From assembly GCF_003286085.1 (NCBI RefSeq), contig NW_020825346.1, forward strand, positions 744,001-808,000: a DNA stretch of 64,000 nucleotides, in the 5' to 3' direction. Positions 49,363 through 61,229 of this stretch are shown here, in pieces. Within the stretch, counting starts at the first letter, position 1; the number at the start of each line of letters is the position of its first letter. Source of the stretch: Drosophila persimilis. Lineage: Eukaryota; Arthropoda; Insecta; Diptera; Drosophilidae. The notes beneath the pieces are model-generated. The model was not told the DNA's origin, ran no database searches, and saw only the letters and a list, made by a program, of their open reading frames with translations. Position numbers and translations under genes: made by a program.

Positions 49363-50699
49363 CACTTTATACTTTTTCGTTTTTTATTAATCAGCCCTTT
49401 CTTCATCTTTCTTTTTCCGGCAAGACGCATGCCGTAGTCCCAGTATAAAGAGCCTATTAATGTTTGGGACTAGACTAGTAGTGTGATTTTTAGCACTGAT
49501 GCGATTTAGTATGCGAAACCGCATGGAAATCAAAAACAGCTGATGGACATCCATGTTTATATGCATGTATGTGTGTACGTACACATGTACATTCGGAATT
49601 TGTTAAATCGCAAAAGGGAAAGGAAAATAAAAAAAATTCTTGACACATATGAAACTAATATTCAACACTTGGAAGGTGTAGGTCTGGGAGAAATGCGAGA
49701 AAAACCGATAAGTATAGATAGGCCTTGTAGGATCGGTTGCAAATGCCAAATGGGCTGGGCATGCATATGCCTGTATGTTCTGTTTATAAGCACTTACATT
49801 ATTAATGAGCCAGCGAATATCTTTTCTGGTAACCACAAGATAGCCCGAACAAAAGAAAATATAACTTAGTTTTAATTGAACGAGAGCATTATTGTAAAAT
49901 TGAGCTCGAGGTAAACGACGCGTCTCCTGCTGCACACAACCACAATATTAAACAGTTGTTTCCGTCAACCGTCTGGCAATCTTTCCGATTTATTTTTACT
50001 AATTTCGTACACTTAATCGTTCAAGTGTTGGAAAATATCGACTTGGATTTGTTAAGTAATTTTATTTCAATTGCAATTTTATTTATTTACACTTTTCTTG
50101 CACGTCTTACAACCACTTTTTAGATTAAAATCAAGAAATAAGGGAATCTAAGCGATAGTCGTTTCGTTTGTGGATATCGCCCTTTTGAATTTCTTAACGC
50201 GTTTTCTAGCTAAGTGGCAGCCTTAAAAAAACATTGAACGCCTCAAACGCTTTGAAATGCTTTTTGGTGATGAAGAGTTGGAGAAAAAGTTGATTGGGTG
50301 ATGTAAGGTATCTTGTTTTAAAATGGTTTTTCTTTTTGAGTCAAAATTCAGATATTCGCAAAAACCATATTTTTCTAGTGATGTGGCAGCCCATACATAA
50401 TCAATTTGTTGAATCCGATAGCATTTATAGTTGAATCGAGCATTTAGTGGATTCAATTCAATGAAATATAAGAGTAATCTCTTAGCTGCTTATGAAAATT
50501 GAATATTTTTTCCGTTCTCTATATGATTTGTAGTTTTCCTTTGCATGAATAAAAATGTATTATCTTTTCAGCGATGTGGCAGCTCCTCCAAAAACAGCTG
50601 TTTTTTCCTCGCTTCTATTTCTGTTCCTCCTATTTTCATAACGCGCAGTGAAAGAACAAAGCTCAGGATAAATGAATAGAAGCCATTAATTTGTGTAGA
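49363..50699. other. Intergenic region upstream of the FAST/RAP gene
   Basis: AT-rich. No gene seen. The words TGTGGCAGC or AAGTGGCAGC occur near 50213, 50379 and 50575, the last about 130 bp before the start codon; their meaning is unknown. Confidence 0.5.
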
Positions 50700-53145
50700 A
50701 TGATGTGGACAAGCGTCAACTGCCTCTGGCGTAGTGTAGGGCGCCAGGCACCACGACTCCTGTACCGTAACGTACGCACATCCGTGATTTTGCCGGCGAA
50801 AATCTTCGCAGACAAGGAGAATCAGTTCGCCCACAGTATTCTGGCAGAGTCTCTGAAACCCTATCATATCCTAAGGCCCACCGACATCCCCTTGGAGGAG
50901 GCCACCACGGATGGCTATCTGGAGCCGAACAGGAACCTCAGTCCCGACGCTCTGCACGCGAACTTCCTGGCCCTCGTCCAGCATTGTGCGGGGACGGACA
51001 CGCAGATCAGTGAACCACAGTTCGATGCGTTCGCCCGCGTATACTGCGAGCAGATGCACCATCTGTCCGACGACCAGCTGCTGGGCACACTGCGGGCCTT
51101 GGGCCAGCTGCCGACACCTGAATCGACCAAGACAAGAAACTACATGGAGTTGTGGAACACACTGGATATCGAGTGCTGTCGAAGGATCGAGCGTTGGCCC
51201 ACCGGGCAGCTGCTGCTGGTGAGTGATGCCTGGTACCAGCTTGGTCTGGCCAGGATCGGGGAGTACGTGTGGCTGGCCCTCAAGAAACTGGGCCGCAAGG
51301 TGCGAAAGCTGCCGCCGGAGCAGCTGGTTCAGTCCATGTTCCTCTGCAATCTGCTGCGGCGCCCCGTCTTCGAGATGTTCGACTTTGAGATGAATCTGGC
51401 CCGCTGTATCGATCAGATGACGCTCCAGGAGCTGGGCGTCATGGCCATGGGCTTCTTTAAGACCCAGACGCAGATTCGAAATCCCGAGCTGATCGACCAG
51501 CTCTTCGCTAGACTAACCAGAGAGCTGGACACCGTGGAGGACATCACCCTGGTGTCCCTGTTAAAAGTTCTGCGCTACAGCAGCAAGCTGCCGCAGGTGG
51601 AGCCGCTGATCCGGCTGCTTCGCGCCCTGGAGCCGCAGGTGGAGCGCGTCTCTCTGCTGGCATGCCTCCACATGGCTCTGCTCGGCTGCGAGCTGCAGAC
51701 CTGCGATGACCGGCTCATCGAACGCATCCTCCAGCGTTTCGAGAAGGAGCTGGACCAGGCCCGCCTGAAGGACATGGAGCGCATAGGTCTGGTCATGGCC
51801 CTGTTCAACGTGGAGAGTGAGTCCGGTGTGGAGAGGCGCCTGGCCGAGCGGCTGCCCGATCTGATGCGCCAACGCCTGGACGAGATCATGCGGTACCCAC
51901 GCTGCTTCAGCAACTGCCTCCAGTTCCTCACCATGCGGGGTGTCTACGATGTGGAGCTGCTCGGAGTGGCCCTCGAGCCACGCTTTCTTCAACATGCCTA
52001 CCGCGGCGCCCTGCCCGGTCGGGAGTACTTCCACCTCGATGGATGTGCCCGCCTGCTGGGCGGAGATGTGTACAAGGGCTCCCTACTCACCGAAAAGCAG
52101 CTCCAACAGATGGGAAAGCTCTACACGCAGTACATACCCGATCGGGAGGGACGCTTTAAGCTGAACAAGACCGATCGCATTCTGGTGGACATCCGGGACG
52201 CGGCTTCCGATCTCTACCGGCACCTCAGCTTCAAGCACATCCTGCCCCAGTACGAGCGCTGTGATCTGGTCCTCTGCTATGACCGCCGTCAGCAGCGGGC
52301 ACTCCCCATCGCTGCGGACTGTCCGCAGGACTACAGCGGTGTGATCCTCACCAGGCGGCATCTGCTCGGTGCTGACAGCTGGCACGATGAGCATCTGGCC
52401 ACCGTGATCGTGGTGGTGGCCGGCTGGAACAATGTGATACGGGACAAGGACCGGCATACGGGACAGCTGGCAATGAAGCTGAAACAGCTCAAGCAATTGG
52501 GCCACCAGCCGGTGGTGGTGAGTGGCTCTAACATAAGTTCCAAAAAGTCCCTACGAAGCAGCCATACAGATACCGGGATTCTACGGAATCGCGAATTTAG
52601 TCTTCCCAATCCGATGCAAGGCCAACAGGTGGCCAATAGTGCCACGATGTCGCATAACTGGGCAAACATGACCGAATATCACAAAAAATCGCACCCCTAA
52701 GCACTGCAAGCCCCGCAGAAAAAGGTGCAGTGCAGTCACTCGTTCTCTGACAGGACATGGGTATCCGATGGGTAGCCCCTACAATGATTTTTTTTTCCTT
52801 AGCCGTAGCGGAGAGGAGAAGGGCTTACCCTTGATCCTGACCTTCCCATCGATCCCCCTCCCCCCTTTACCTATCACTAACCTAAGATCTGAAGTGAAGA
52901 TTATATTTCTGCTGTGAGCAACATATATTTTGATGTATCTGTTGCACATGTTTGGTACAATCGAATTGATCTTATATTTTCTATATACTATGTACATGTT
53001 CTTCCATCAATCCTTAATCTACATATACCATATAATACCCATTGGCTTTCCGTAGATCTATTGGCACGAATGGCGTGAACTGGAGACATCCGCGGATCGT
53101 CAGGACTTCCTCAAGCGTCGTCTACGCCAGGCGGCCAGAATCTAA
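50700..53145 (+). CDS. FAST-kinase-domain / RAP-domain mitochondrial RNA protein
   Basis: Two exons, 50700-52517 and 53056-53145, give 635 residues. The intron (GTGAGT to CCGTAG) is phase 0. The start is ATG 50700; the frame is open a little upstream but without another ATG. The N-terminus (MMWTSVNCLWRSVGRQAPR, then LLYRNVRTS) is basic, hydrophobic and lacks acidic residues, as in a mitochondrial targeting peptide. Helical repeats of FAST_1 type follow (about residues 230-380), then a FAST_2-like region (about 400-490). The C-terminal RAP domain (about 571-635) reads VVVAGWN, QLAMKLKQLKQLGHQPVVV and, after the intron, IYWHEWREL. The intron therefore interrupts the RAP domain just before its conserved W-x-E-W. 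FASTK proteins bind and process mitochondrial RNAs. Best guess is a FASTKD family member near FASTKD5; the subtype is uncertain. Confidence 0.9.
52518..53055 (+). other. Intron of the FAST/RAP gene
   Basis: 538 bp. If not spliced, translation would run 60 codons into it (to a stop at 52698-52700) and lose the end of the RAP domain. No gene seen inside. Confidence 0.8.
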
Positions 53146-53378
53146 GACCAGGAGCAGATTGGCAACCCATACAGCAGAAAATCAACATCGATTGCAACAG
53201 CATGGATATATAGTCAGTCATATGATATCTGAATAATGTACACAGACAGGCCACTAATATCTAAAAATTATCTAACTAAACGAAACAAAAAAATATGCGT
53301 GACAGAGTTATGGCAGAGTTGTTGAATGATGACGACGACGACGACGACGACGAAGACCGCCCGCGGCCCCACGCGTCA

Positions 53379-56127
53379 CTAGAGGGTGCCATGTAGCGCT
53401 CGCTTGGTGTACTCGTAGACGACGAAGAGCGTGGCCGTGGCCGGTATGGTGCGGAGAACGGAGGGCAGCAGGCCGCGATAGAGTGCGAGAACGCCCTCGC
53501 GTTGTACAATCTCACGACCGACGGCGTACATGCTGGCGTTAAGGTTCTTCACCTGGATGCGGCTCTTGATCACGTCGGCGGGAAACGTGGAGGTCCACAG
53601 GCAGACGCCGCCAATGGCCCCGGCCACCATAGTGCGCAATGGTCCGATCTCGTCCTTGGTTTGATTGTTCCTGCAGAGAGACAAAAATTAATATGATGGT
53701 TGCTGGTTGCCGGTATCGTTTCGCTGGTCTCTTACCTGCGCAGAAATTCTCTGGTGCCCTCGTAGCTGCCAAAGAAGAAGAAATAACCGGGCATCTCACG
53801 CATGAATGTCGAGCTCAAGCCGCGATAGAAGCCGCGCAAGCCTGTGTGCGCGCGTGGAGGAGATTAAAACCAATTAATGGATTGTGCGTGGAAAATAACT
53901 GATGAAATGGAAGACTGGCAGCAGAGAGGGAAAGGAAACAGATTGGCACGTGAGAAGGCCATTCCGTTCGTTCACTATTTGTGGAAATTACTACGTTACA
54001 TGGCCGCGATAAGGACGGAGCATCAATCAACAGTCAAACCGAATCGTTGCATGCGACCCCCCGCCCCAAAATCCCTCTATTGATCTGTCAGCTGCCAGCA
54101 GGAAGGGAGAGCGGATGATTCAGTAACTTTCCACTTGACAACTGATTGGGGCGGGGCGGGGCGCTCTCAACTATTTGTATTATCCACAAACTTCCCCTAT
54201 CTTCCTCTCGCTTGCTCTTGTGCTACGTCATTATGCGTGGCATGTTCCCCCTGTTGCCCCGACCGCGCCAACAAGGCTGAGAATATTCTTATCAAATATC
54301 AAGTAATTCATAATTCGCTGTATACAAAAGCTGCGTAGTAAATATTATTCGATCTTTCGCCTTTCCTTTTTGTTTAAAAAAAATTATTAAGAAAACAACA
54401 AACAACCCATTCAGCTTCGATTAGATTGAAGCGATATGGAAGCTTTAATCTACCATTAATATACTCTAATAAGATTCTACAAACTGTACAGAGAAGGGCT
54501 TTCGCTTCCAGTTTTATAGATTTAATTCCGAAGACAGGTCGGTTGGAAGGTTAGGGAGTTTATAAACAGCTTTCACTACCATTCTATCCGTTTTGTAATC
54601 ATTTTATAAGATGTGTATGTCATCTGAGAACCTATTTTATATACATATGTCTTGGGAACATTTTGTCTCCATTTGGAAAAACTCTCTTAAAGGCGGAAAT
54701 ATAACTTTTTGGATACAGTGTGCTCTTGTGCCCCAAATGGAATTACTAGCATTATTTTTAGAGGAATTTCAAATATTGCGAACGTGAAGAAAAATTTTGA
54801 AAAACAAACCGCCAAAGAGATTTGTCTGGCAACGCCAGAGCGATCGCGTGGAGCCATGTGGAGGGGAGTGTCGTGTCGGGTTTGTTGTCCAAATCGGACA
54901 TCACATTGCGATGCGATAATTCTGAATTATGGAGAGGAATTGCTTGATTGTTGAAAAGCCACGCTAAGATAATCTAATCGGGGGAACTGAACTCGAGTGT
55001 CGCCGCGGGACAACAGCAACAGCAAAAAGACGTTTGGCTATACGTGGGGGCTGGCCCCAGCACTCACCTTCCGTGCGCCAGATGTACCGCGTGAGGGACC
55101 AGGGCGTACGCATATCCTGCGGATGACTGGGCTCAATATAGTGCTTCATTTCGCGCAGGGCCTGGAGCTTGCATTTGATCAGCTCCGTGGGGCAGAGGGT
55201 GAGCGTGGAGAAGCAGGCGGCCAGGGAGCCGGCACAGGCATTTTGGGTGGTCGTCAGCTGGCTGGTTGTCTCCTTATTGACCATGAAAGCGACAAACTTC
55301 TGGCATCCTCCGTAGGCGGCAAAGAGAACCGAATTCTCGGCCACATTGGCCACCACGGCGGGCAGGGAGCCCGCATAGAGGCCCCGGAATATACCATCCT
55401 TTCGATACGTGCTCACGAAACAGTCGAACATTCCTTTGTAGGCCTCCGGGAAGGTCTGCAGCTTCACCTTGACAGTGTCCAGCGGCTGCGAGACGTACAC
55501 CTGTGCGGCCCCGCCTAAGAGATCAAGGGGAGTTGATATTGGTCCCATGGTGTCGGCAGAGCTGTGTGTATACGCACCCAAAGAGCCCGCCAGGAAGTCG
55601 ATGAGCCCCTCCACAAAGTTGATGTTGTTCCCGGTTCCGCCTCCATGCATGTCGAGGCGCCGTACAAGTCTTAGGAATTTGCCGAATATGAATAGGAGGC
55701 CGTCACGCACGGCTTCGAGCGTCGAGAGTGGACTGAGCTTCCGGACGCGGCCGCGTCGCTGCGATTCACGACGCTCGTTCTCGCTCTGCTGGCTCTCCTC
55801 CTCGGCCTCGGCCTCCAGCACCGCCTGCTCGTATGCCTCGAGCAGTTCATCGGGGGCCCCTATCAGCACGGAGCTGCCCACTCGGCTGGAGCCGACTCGC
55901 GGCCGTGTCAGCGTTGACGCTGGTTGCTCATCATCGTTCTTGGGGGCAGGCTTTGGCTCTCGCGGTGCTTGTCTCTTCAGGAATTTCTCTTCGGGTGTCG
56001 GGGGTAGGAGCGGTGTTGGTGGCTCCGTTGGATCTTCTCTCTTACCGATTTGCCTTGACCCCCTGCCCGCGTAAAATGTTTCGGGCTGTGGTTTCTCTTC
56101 GGGTCTTGTGCTCTTCTTGTCTGACAT
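53379..56127 (-). CDS. CG1628: Mitochondrial ornithine-type carrier (SLC25 family)
   Basis: Four exons on the minus strand: 55578-56127, 55068-55514, 53736-53841 and 53379-53670, giving 464 residues. All junctions are GT-AG and in frame. The carrier domain fills about residues 168-464 with the three signature repeats: PLDTVK, PTELIK and PADVIK, each followed by a basic residue and LQ or IQ. The order [18 protein letters not shown], then [17 protein letters not shown] and [14 protein letters not shown] matches the fly carrier I know as CG1628, in the ORNT1/SLC25A15 class that exchanges ornithine and citrulline across the inner membrane. About 165 residues of charged, proline-rich, probably disordered sequence precede the carrier; most SLC25 proteins lack this. 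The start ATG 56127 opens [13 protein letters not shown] second partial copy lies at the window's right end. Confidence 0.95.
53842..55067 (-). other. Intron 2 of the carrier gene
   Basis: 1226 bp between exon 2 and exon 3. No gene seen inside. Homology to the right-end copy begins at 54918, within this intron. Confidence 0.85.
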
Positions 56128-56311
56128 GACAGTGCTCTTAGTCTGCTGCTGGATGTTGCTTTCTTCTCTCTTTATTGCTGTTTACTGAAATTCGTCATCA
56201 TCAAACGATCGGCTGCTCTTCCGATCGTTATCGTTCGTGTCCGGTCTGTGGCTGTTGCTGTTGGTGTTGGTGTTGGTGTTGTGTGGGTCTGTTGCTTATT
56301 CTCTTTGTCTG

Positions 56312-57664
56312 TTATTGAACGCGCTCTGATAACTTCGAGCTTTCTGTTATGTCTTCTTTTCCAGCGATTGCTGTTTTGTTCGCTTTTTCAGCGGTATTTG
56401 TTATGTCTGCTTCTTCAGAGGTAGCTGTTATTTTCGCGTTTCCAGCGGTAGCTGTTATATCTGCTTTTACAGCGGGGGCTGTTAAATATGCCTTTGCAGC
56501 GGGTGTTGCTATATCTGCTTTTACAGCGGCCGTTGTTATATCTGCTTTTACAGCGGACGCTGTTATGGCGGCGTTTACAGTGGGGACTGTTATGCCCGTT
56601 TTTACAGCGGAGGCTGTTATATCTTCGTTTACAGTGGGATCTGTTATGTCGGCTTTTACACAGGTAGCTGCTATGTCCGCGTTTCCAGTGGTGACTGCTG
56701 TGTTAGCTGTTTCTATTTCTGTTACTTCCACTGTTCCAGGCACTGTTAACTCCAACGTTTCAGGCGTCACTGTTGGTCGCTGTGTCTCAGCAAATTGTTC
56801 CAAATTCTTAGAAGTTTCCAATCGACTTATTTCAGCTGCTACTAAGTTCGAGTTTTTAAACAAATTTAAATTTAGCTTTGCTTTAGCACAACCTTCCGAC
56901 CAATCAATTGGATGCTTTGGATACTGGCCAACTGATGCGTTCAGGTAGCGGTTCAGTAGCGAATCCGATGCTTTTGCAACCACCGCTTCTTCTTCAGTTA
57001 TGTTCTGTTCTTGTTGATCAAAATGGCTTGCAGCTAATTTCAATGACGCTAGTTGGGCGCTGCCACACGGACTTGACGGGGTACTGCTGTCGGTTACGGG
57101 TGCTAGGGGCTGCTCTTCTGGTGCCACAATACTCCGGAACCGTAGGGCGGTGGTTAGCTTAGCTTTAGCACAACCTTCCGACCAATCAATTGGATGCTTT
57201 GGATACTGGTCAACTGATGCGTTCAGGTAGCGGGCCAGTAGCGAATTCGCTGCTTTTGTAGCTTCTGCTTCTGCTTCTTCTTCAGTCAACTGTTCCTCGG
57301 CCTCGGCCGCAGGAGCTTGTCGATCGAATGTGCTTGCAGTCAATTTCAATGGTTGTATGGGCTCGTTACCAGACGCTGTGCTGGACTTTTTGTCATATGG
57401 AGAGGTGAACAATGGATTCAGGGTTCGCAGCAGTGGCCGCGGGGCACGAGGTCCTGGCTTGGGTGCGGCTGGTGGCCGACCAAAAATCTTTGCGATATTG
57501 GAACGTACCTTTTTCGATGCCAAACCAGTCACAATCGCCGTCACGCCCACAATGCCCACTAGGCCCACAACGCCCTCCGTTAGTGTGTCCTCGCGTGTGT
57601 GTCTTTCGTTGGGATCCCAAACTTTCTGCTTTCGATTGTACTCGTACTCGAAATCCTTATTCAT
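56312..57664 (-). CDS. Unrecognised 450-residue protein with internal duplication and 9-residue repeats
   Basis: Single open frame from ATG 57664. The N-terminus is charged, then residues about 30-48 (EGVVGLVGIVGVTAIVTGL) form a likely membrane segment followed by a basic stretch (KKVRSNIAKIFGRPP). Two copies of a module of about 45 residues follow, each containing SLL-x-RYLNASV, QYPKHPIDWSEGCAKAKL. At DNA level 56871-56975 and 57153-57257 are nearly identical, 282 bp apart. The last 110 residues are about twelve units of a 9-residue repeat, consensus AVKADITAT (27-bp DNA period, about 56350-56690). The gene lies 185 bp downstream of the carrier's start codon on the same strand, with the retrotransposon on its other side. 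I do not recognise the family; it may be anchored in a membrane. Confidence 0.75.
   Translation of the reverse strand: MNKDFEYEYNRKQKVWDPNERHTREDTLTEGVVGLVGIVGVTAIVTGLASKKVRSNIAKIFGRPPAAPKPGPRAPRPLLRTLNPLFTSPYDKKSSTASGNEPIQPLKLTASTFDRQAPAAEAEEQLTEEEAEAEATKAANSLLARYLNASVDQYPKHPIDWSEGCAKAKLTTALRFRSIVAPEEQPLAPVTDSSTPSSPCGSAQLASLKLAASHFDQQEQNITEEEAVVAKASDSLLNRYLNASVGQYPKHPIDWSEGCAKAKLNLNLFKNSNLVAAEISRLETSKNLEQFAETQRPTVTPETLELTVPGTVEVTEIETANTAVTTGNADIAATCVKADITDPTVNEDITASAVKTGITVPTVNAAITASAVKADITTAAVKADIATPAAKAYLTAPAVKADITATAGNAKITATSEEADITNTAEKANKTAIAGKEDITESSKLSERVQ
56350..56690 (-). repeat. 27-bp tandem coding repeat
   Basis: About twelve degenerate units of GCTGTTATATCTGCTTTTAC type (plus strand), encoding the 9-residue repeat at the C-terminus of the unrecognised protein. 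Confidence 0.85.
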
Positions 57665-57831
57665 TTTTGGGAACCGAAAATTTTGTTTTGAAATAATATG
57701 CGCACTTATATTTGTATGTGTCTGCTACGATGCCAAAAAGGTGTCTAGAAAAACTGCCTTCTGTCAGAATACAATTGTTATCGATTGAAATGCCTTTCAA
57801 TGTACGTTTTTTGTTGTTTTTTTTTTTATTA

Positions 57832-57872
57832 TTTATAATCGATATTTTGATTACGCCATATGTATATATATG
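57832..57872. repeat. Left flanking direct repeat of the composite insertion
   Basis: The stretch through TTGATTACGCCATATGTATA matches 61230-61270 in the same orientation with a few mismatches. It may be a target-site or element-end duplication bracketing the insertion. Confidence 0.55.
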
Positions 57873-57906
57873 TCTGTGTATATTCCAATTCCTACTCCAA
57901 TTCCTG

Positions 57907-60118
57907 CTACAGCCATTGAGCCAATTCCTCTGCCCTTGGACCGAGATCTCTTTTAGGAGTGGCTCCACCATCTCGATCTCGATCGGGACTTAAACTTAGA
58001 GCAGTGGTCCCTCGGAAAGCAATATTTGTTTCTCGTCTTATTCCTGAGGCTACAACGGAGGATGTTAAACAACATCTTTCCTCTAAACTTAATACTTCGC
58101 CTGTTGATATAGTTGTGACTAAATTTACATTTAAACATAAGCGCAACATATTATCCTTTAAAATTCTTCTCCCTGTTGATTCCCAATTGCCATAATGACT
58201 TTATCAATGGGCTAACGGATATTTCCCTTGTCCAAATTAATGACGTTAAAAACATTAGGGACAGACTTCTTGACGTCGTTTTTGTTAACGATGGTTCTCT
58301 TGCTACGGTATCTAGAGCAAGCCCAATAACTCTCCCTGAAGATCCTTACCATCCAACTTTGTTGATATCACTGGAGTGTACACAATCTGGAGGTGCTGAC
58401 AGTTCCATGGCTCCTTGTCACATAAAGTGTTTTCGCAAAACAAACTTTATCGATTTTGATCTACATAGATGCAACTGTTAACTCGTTTTATAGTTCTATT
58501 TACTCCGCCCTTAATACGTTTGTTCCAGATCTCACTGTACCTGTATCGTCCAAGCCTCCCTGGTTCTCCAAGTATATGTCATACTTAAAAAATAATAAAT
58601 CCCGGCTCTATAAAAAGTACCAGAAGTCGGGCTCCACGTTGCCCTTAGCTCTATACTCCTCCGCTCGCTCTCTGTTCCTTGCCGTCAATAGTCAGTGTTA
58701 TAATCATTACCTTTCACAATGTAGTAGTTACTTTCGTAGTGATCCTAAAAAATTCTATTCGTTCGTTAACTCTAAGCGCAAGTCAAACGTTTTTCCTCCG
58801 TCCTTTCATTACCAGAACAAAACAGAAGCTTCTGCTGTTGGTATTGCAAATTTATTCGCTAACTTTTTCCAAACAACGTACTCGTCTCATATTTACAACG
58901 CATCCACTCCGTATCCGTACCAGCTACCTCAAGCTAACAGCATTTTTCTGCCCTTTTTCGAGGAAAGCGTTGTTCTGGAAGGTTTGTCATCTATGGACAT
59001 ATCGTTTTCTGCGGGTCCAGATAAGGTACCAAGTTGCATCTTAAAACACTGTGCCCAGTCCCTTTGCAAACCCTTGACCTTTCTCTTCAACCTCTCCTTG
59101 GAACAGTCTTGTCTCCCAGTAATTTGGAATGAGTCCTATATCATTCCGCTTCACAAAAAAGGTTCAAGATCAAACATTGAAAACTATCGTGGTATCGCAA
59201 AGCTTTCCGCCATCCCGAAGCTTCTTGAGTTCCTGGTCACCCGGCAACTGCAACATCTTTGTTGCAGCTTGATATCTCCGTCGCAACACGGTTTTTTCAG
59301 ACATCGTTCAACATCGACTAACCTTCTTGAGTTTTCTAACCTAATCCACCGTGGTTTTCAAATTGGTTTGCAGACGGATGTAGTTTTTACGGACTTCTGC
59401 AAGGCATTCGATTCTGTGAACCATGCTCTGCTTATTCACAAGCTTTCTTTATTAGGGTTCCCAACGAATCTTCTAGATTGGATTTTGTCCTATCTCTCTA
59501 ACCGTACTCAACGTGTTTTGTTTTCTAACGTGTTGTCAAATACTGTTAATGTTACTTCAGGTGTGCCACAGGGAAGTCATCTGGGCCCGCTTCTGTTTAT
59601 TTTATTTGTGAATGACCTTCCTCAAGTTATAACATACTCTACTACACTAATGTATGCTGATGATGTAAAAATCTGTCTTTCTTACTCTGATTGGTATTTG
59701 CACACACGCCTTCAACTTGATCTAAGTGAACTACTATTGTGGTGTTCAACTAATCTTCTTTTTCTGAACCTTTCCAAATGCAAACTTATGACATTTTACC
59801 GTCGCGCTCCTCATTTTGTCCCATATGTTCTAGGAAATCATTTCCTTGAGCGAATTTCGAGTTCAAATGACCTCGGAGTCCTTTTTGATCATAAGATGTG
59901 TTTTAACACCCATATAGCTGCAACTGTAAATAAAGCTAAGGGTGTTTTAGCGTTCATCAAGCGTTGGTCCAAGGAGTTTGACGACCCGTACGTTACGAAA
60001 CAACTGTACATCTCGTTGGTACGTCCTATATTGGAGTATTGTTCTTGTGTGTGGAGCGCGCAGTATAAAGAGCAGCAGGCTGTTATTGAATCCGTGCAAA
60101 AGCAATTTTTATACCCGA
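57907..60118 (+). mobile_element. Damaged non-LTR retrotransposon
   Basis: Three fragments of one element are seen. 57959-58195 encodes the C-terminal part of an ORF1-like protein (KAIFVSRLIPEATTEDVKQHL). It passes directly into the C-terminal part of an endonuclease (from about 58195, INGLTDISLVQINDVKN and RLLDVVFV), so most of the endonuclease is deleted. A frameshift near 58450 separates this from the reverse transcriptase frame. The reverse transcriptase then runs to 60108, where the dispersed repeat begins. The element looks like a member of the Jockey/CR1-type non-LTR group; finer assignment was not possible. It is not intact and cannot be autonomous. Confidence 0.85.
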
Positions 60119-60147
60119 TACTCAAAATGAGTTTTGGGGTATATTAG
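58456..60147 (+). pseudogene. Reverse transcriptase fragment of the non-LTR element
   Basis: An open frame of about 560 codons. The N-terminal connector (PWFSKYMSYLKNNKSRLYKK) is typical of this class. Reverse transcriptase motifs follow in order: AGPDKVPSCIL, IIPLHKKGSRSNIENYRGI, SQHGFFRHRSTSTNL, FTDFCKAFDSVNH, SGVPQGSHLGPLLF and the catalytic YADD in LMYADDVKI. The C-terminal end is lost: from about 60108 the frame runs into the dispersed repeat and stops at 60147. The frame is uninterrupted, so decay is recent or slow, but the element lacks most of ORF1 and of the endonuclease. Confidence 0.9.
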
Positions 60148-61227
60148 ATTTGTGGTGAAAGTGGATGTGTGTAACGTCCAGAAGGAATCGTTTCCGACCC
60201 CATAAAGTATATATATTCTTGATCAGCATCAATAGCCGAGTCGATTGAGCCCTGTCTGTCTGTCCGTCCGTCCGTCTGTCCGTCTGTCCGTCTGTCCGTC
60301 CCCTTCAGCGCCTAGTGCTCAAAGACTATAAGAGCTAGAGCAACGATGTTTCGGATCCAGACTTCTGTGATATGTCACTGCTACAAAAATATTTCAAAAC
60401 TTAGCCTCGCCCACTTTCGCCCCCACAAAAGGCGAAAATCTGTGGCATCCACAATTTCGACGATACGAGAAAACTAAAAACGCAGAATCGTAGAAAATGA
60501 CTATATCTTACAGAGTGCAAAATCTGAACCAGATCGTATAATTATTATAGCCAGAATCACGAAAACAATTTCACTCTTTCTCGCTCTGTCTCACTCTAAC
60601 ACACAGGTTTCATGGTTGGTTTTGCCAATTGCAAAATATGAGTTCAAGGATCTCAGAACCCATAAGAGCTAGAGCAACCAAATTTCGTATACACACTCCT
60701 GTGATATCGGACCTTGACCGTTTTGTGTCAAAATTTCGCCGCACCCCCTTCCGCCCCCGCAAAGGTCGAAAATCTGGGGCAACCACAAATCTCAGAGACT
60801 ATTAAGGCTAGAGTAACCAAATTTGGTATCCGCACTCCTGTTAGATCTCACTATAAAACGTATATCTCAGAACTTCGCCCCACCCCCTTCCGCCCCCACA
60901 AAGGACGAGAATCTGTTGCATCCACAATATTTCAGATTCGAGAAAACTAAGAACGCAGAATCATAGAGAATGACCATATCTATCAGATTGCTGAATCTGG
61001 ATCAGATCAGATAATTTTTATAGCCAACAGGAACAAATCAATTTGCACTGGCTACGCAGCGCCCGACGTCACGCTCAGACTGATTTTCTGTCTCTCTCGC
61101 ACGCACTCTTTGTCGTGTCGTTTAATATTAGCGGCGTCTGCCGGAGGAGAGCCATACTGACTTAGTATCGGGTATAACCGTAGAGTTGCGGTGTCCGCAG
61201 CAACTCACAACATTCCCCCTCGTTATT
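60108..61227 (+). mobile_element. Dispersed repeat, near-complete copy
   Basis: Begins TTTTATACCCGATACTCAAA and ends near CAACTCACAACATTCCCCCTC. The core has a GTCT/GTCC microsatellite (about 60253-60300) and three internal sub-repeats with the words GAGCTAGAGCAAC, CCCCTTCCGCCCC and CGCAGAATC. Copies elsewhere in this window are at 39530-40000, 48103-48440 and 48495-49362. It has no coding frame. The family resembles DINE-1/ISY/SGM-type non-autonomous elements of obscura-group Drosophila; the name is from memory and needs a library search. Confidence 0.8.
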
Positions 61228-61229
61228 AT

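Noticed and set aside
50213-50580. Three TGGCAGC words before the FAST/RAP gene
   Set aside because: Too short and irregularly spaced to call a regulatory element.
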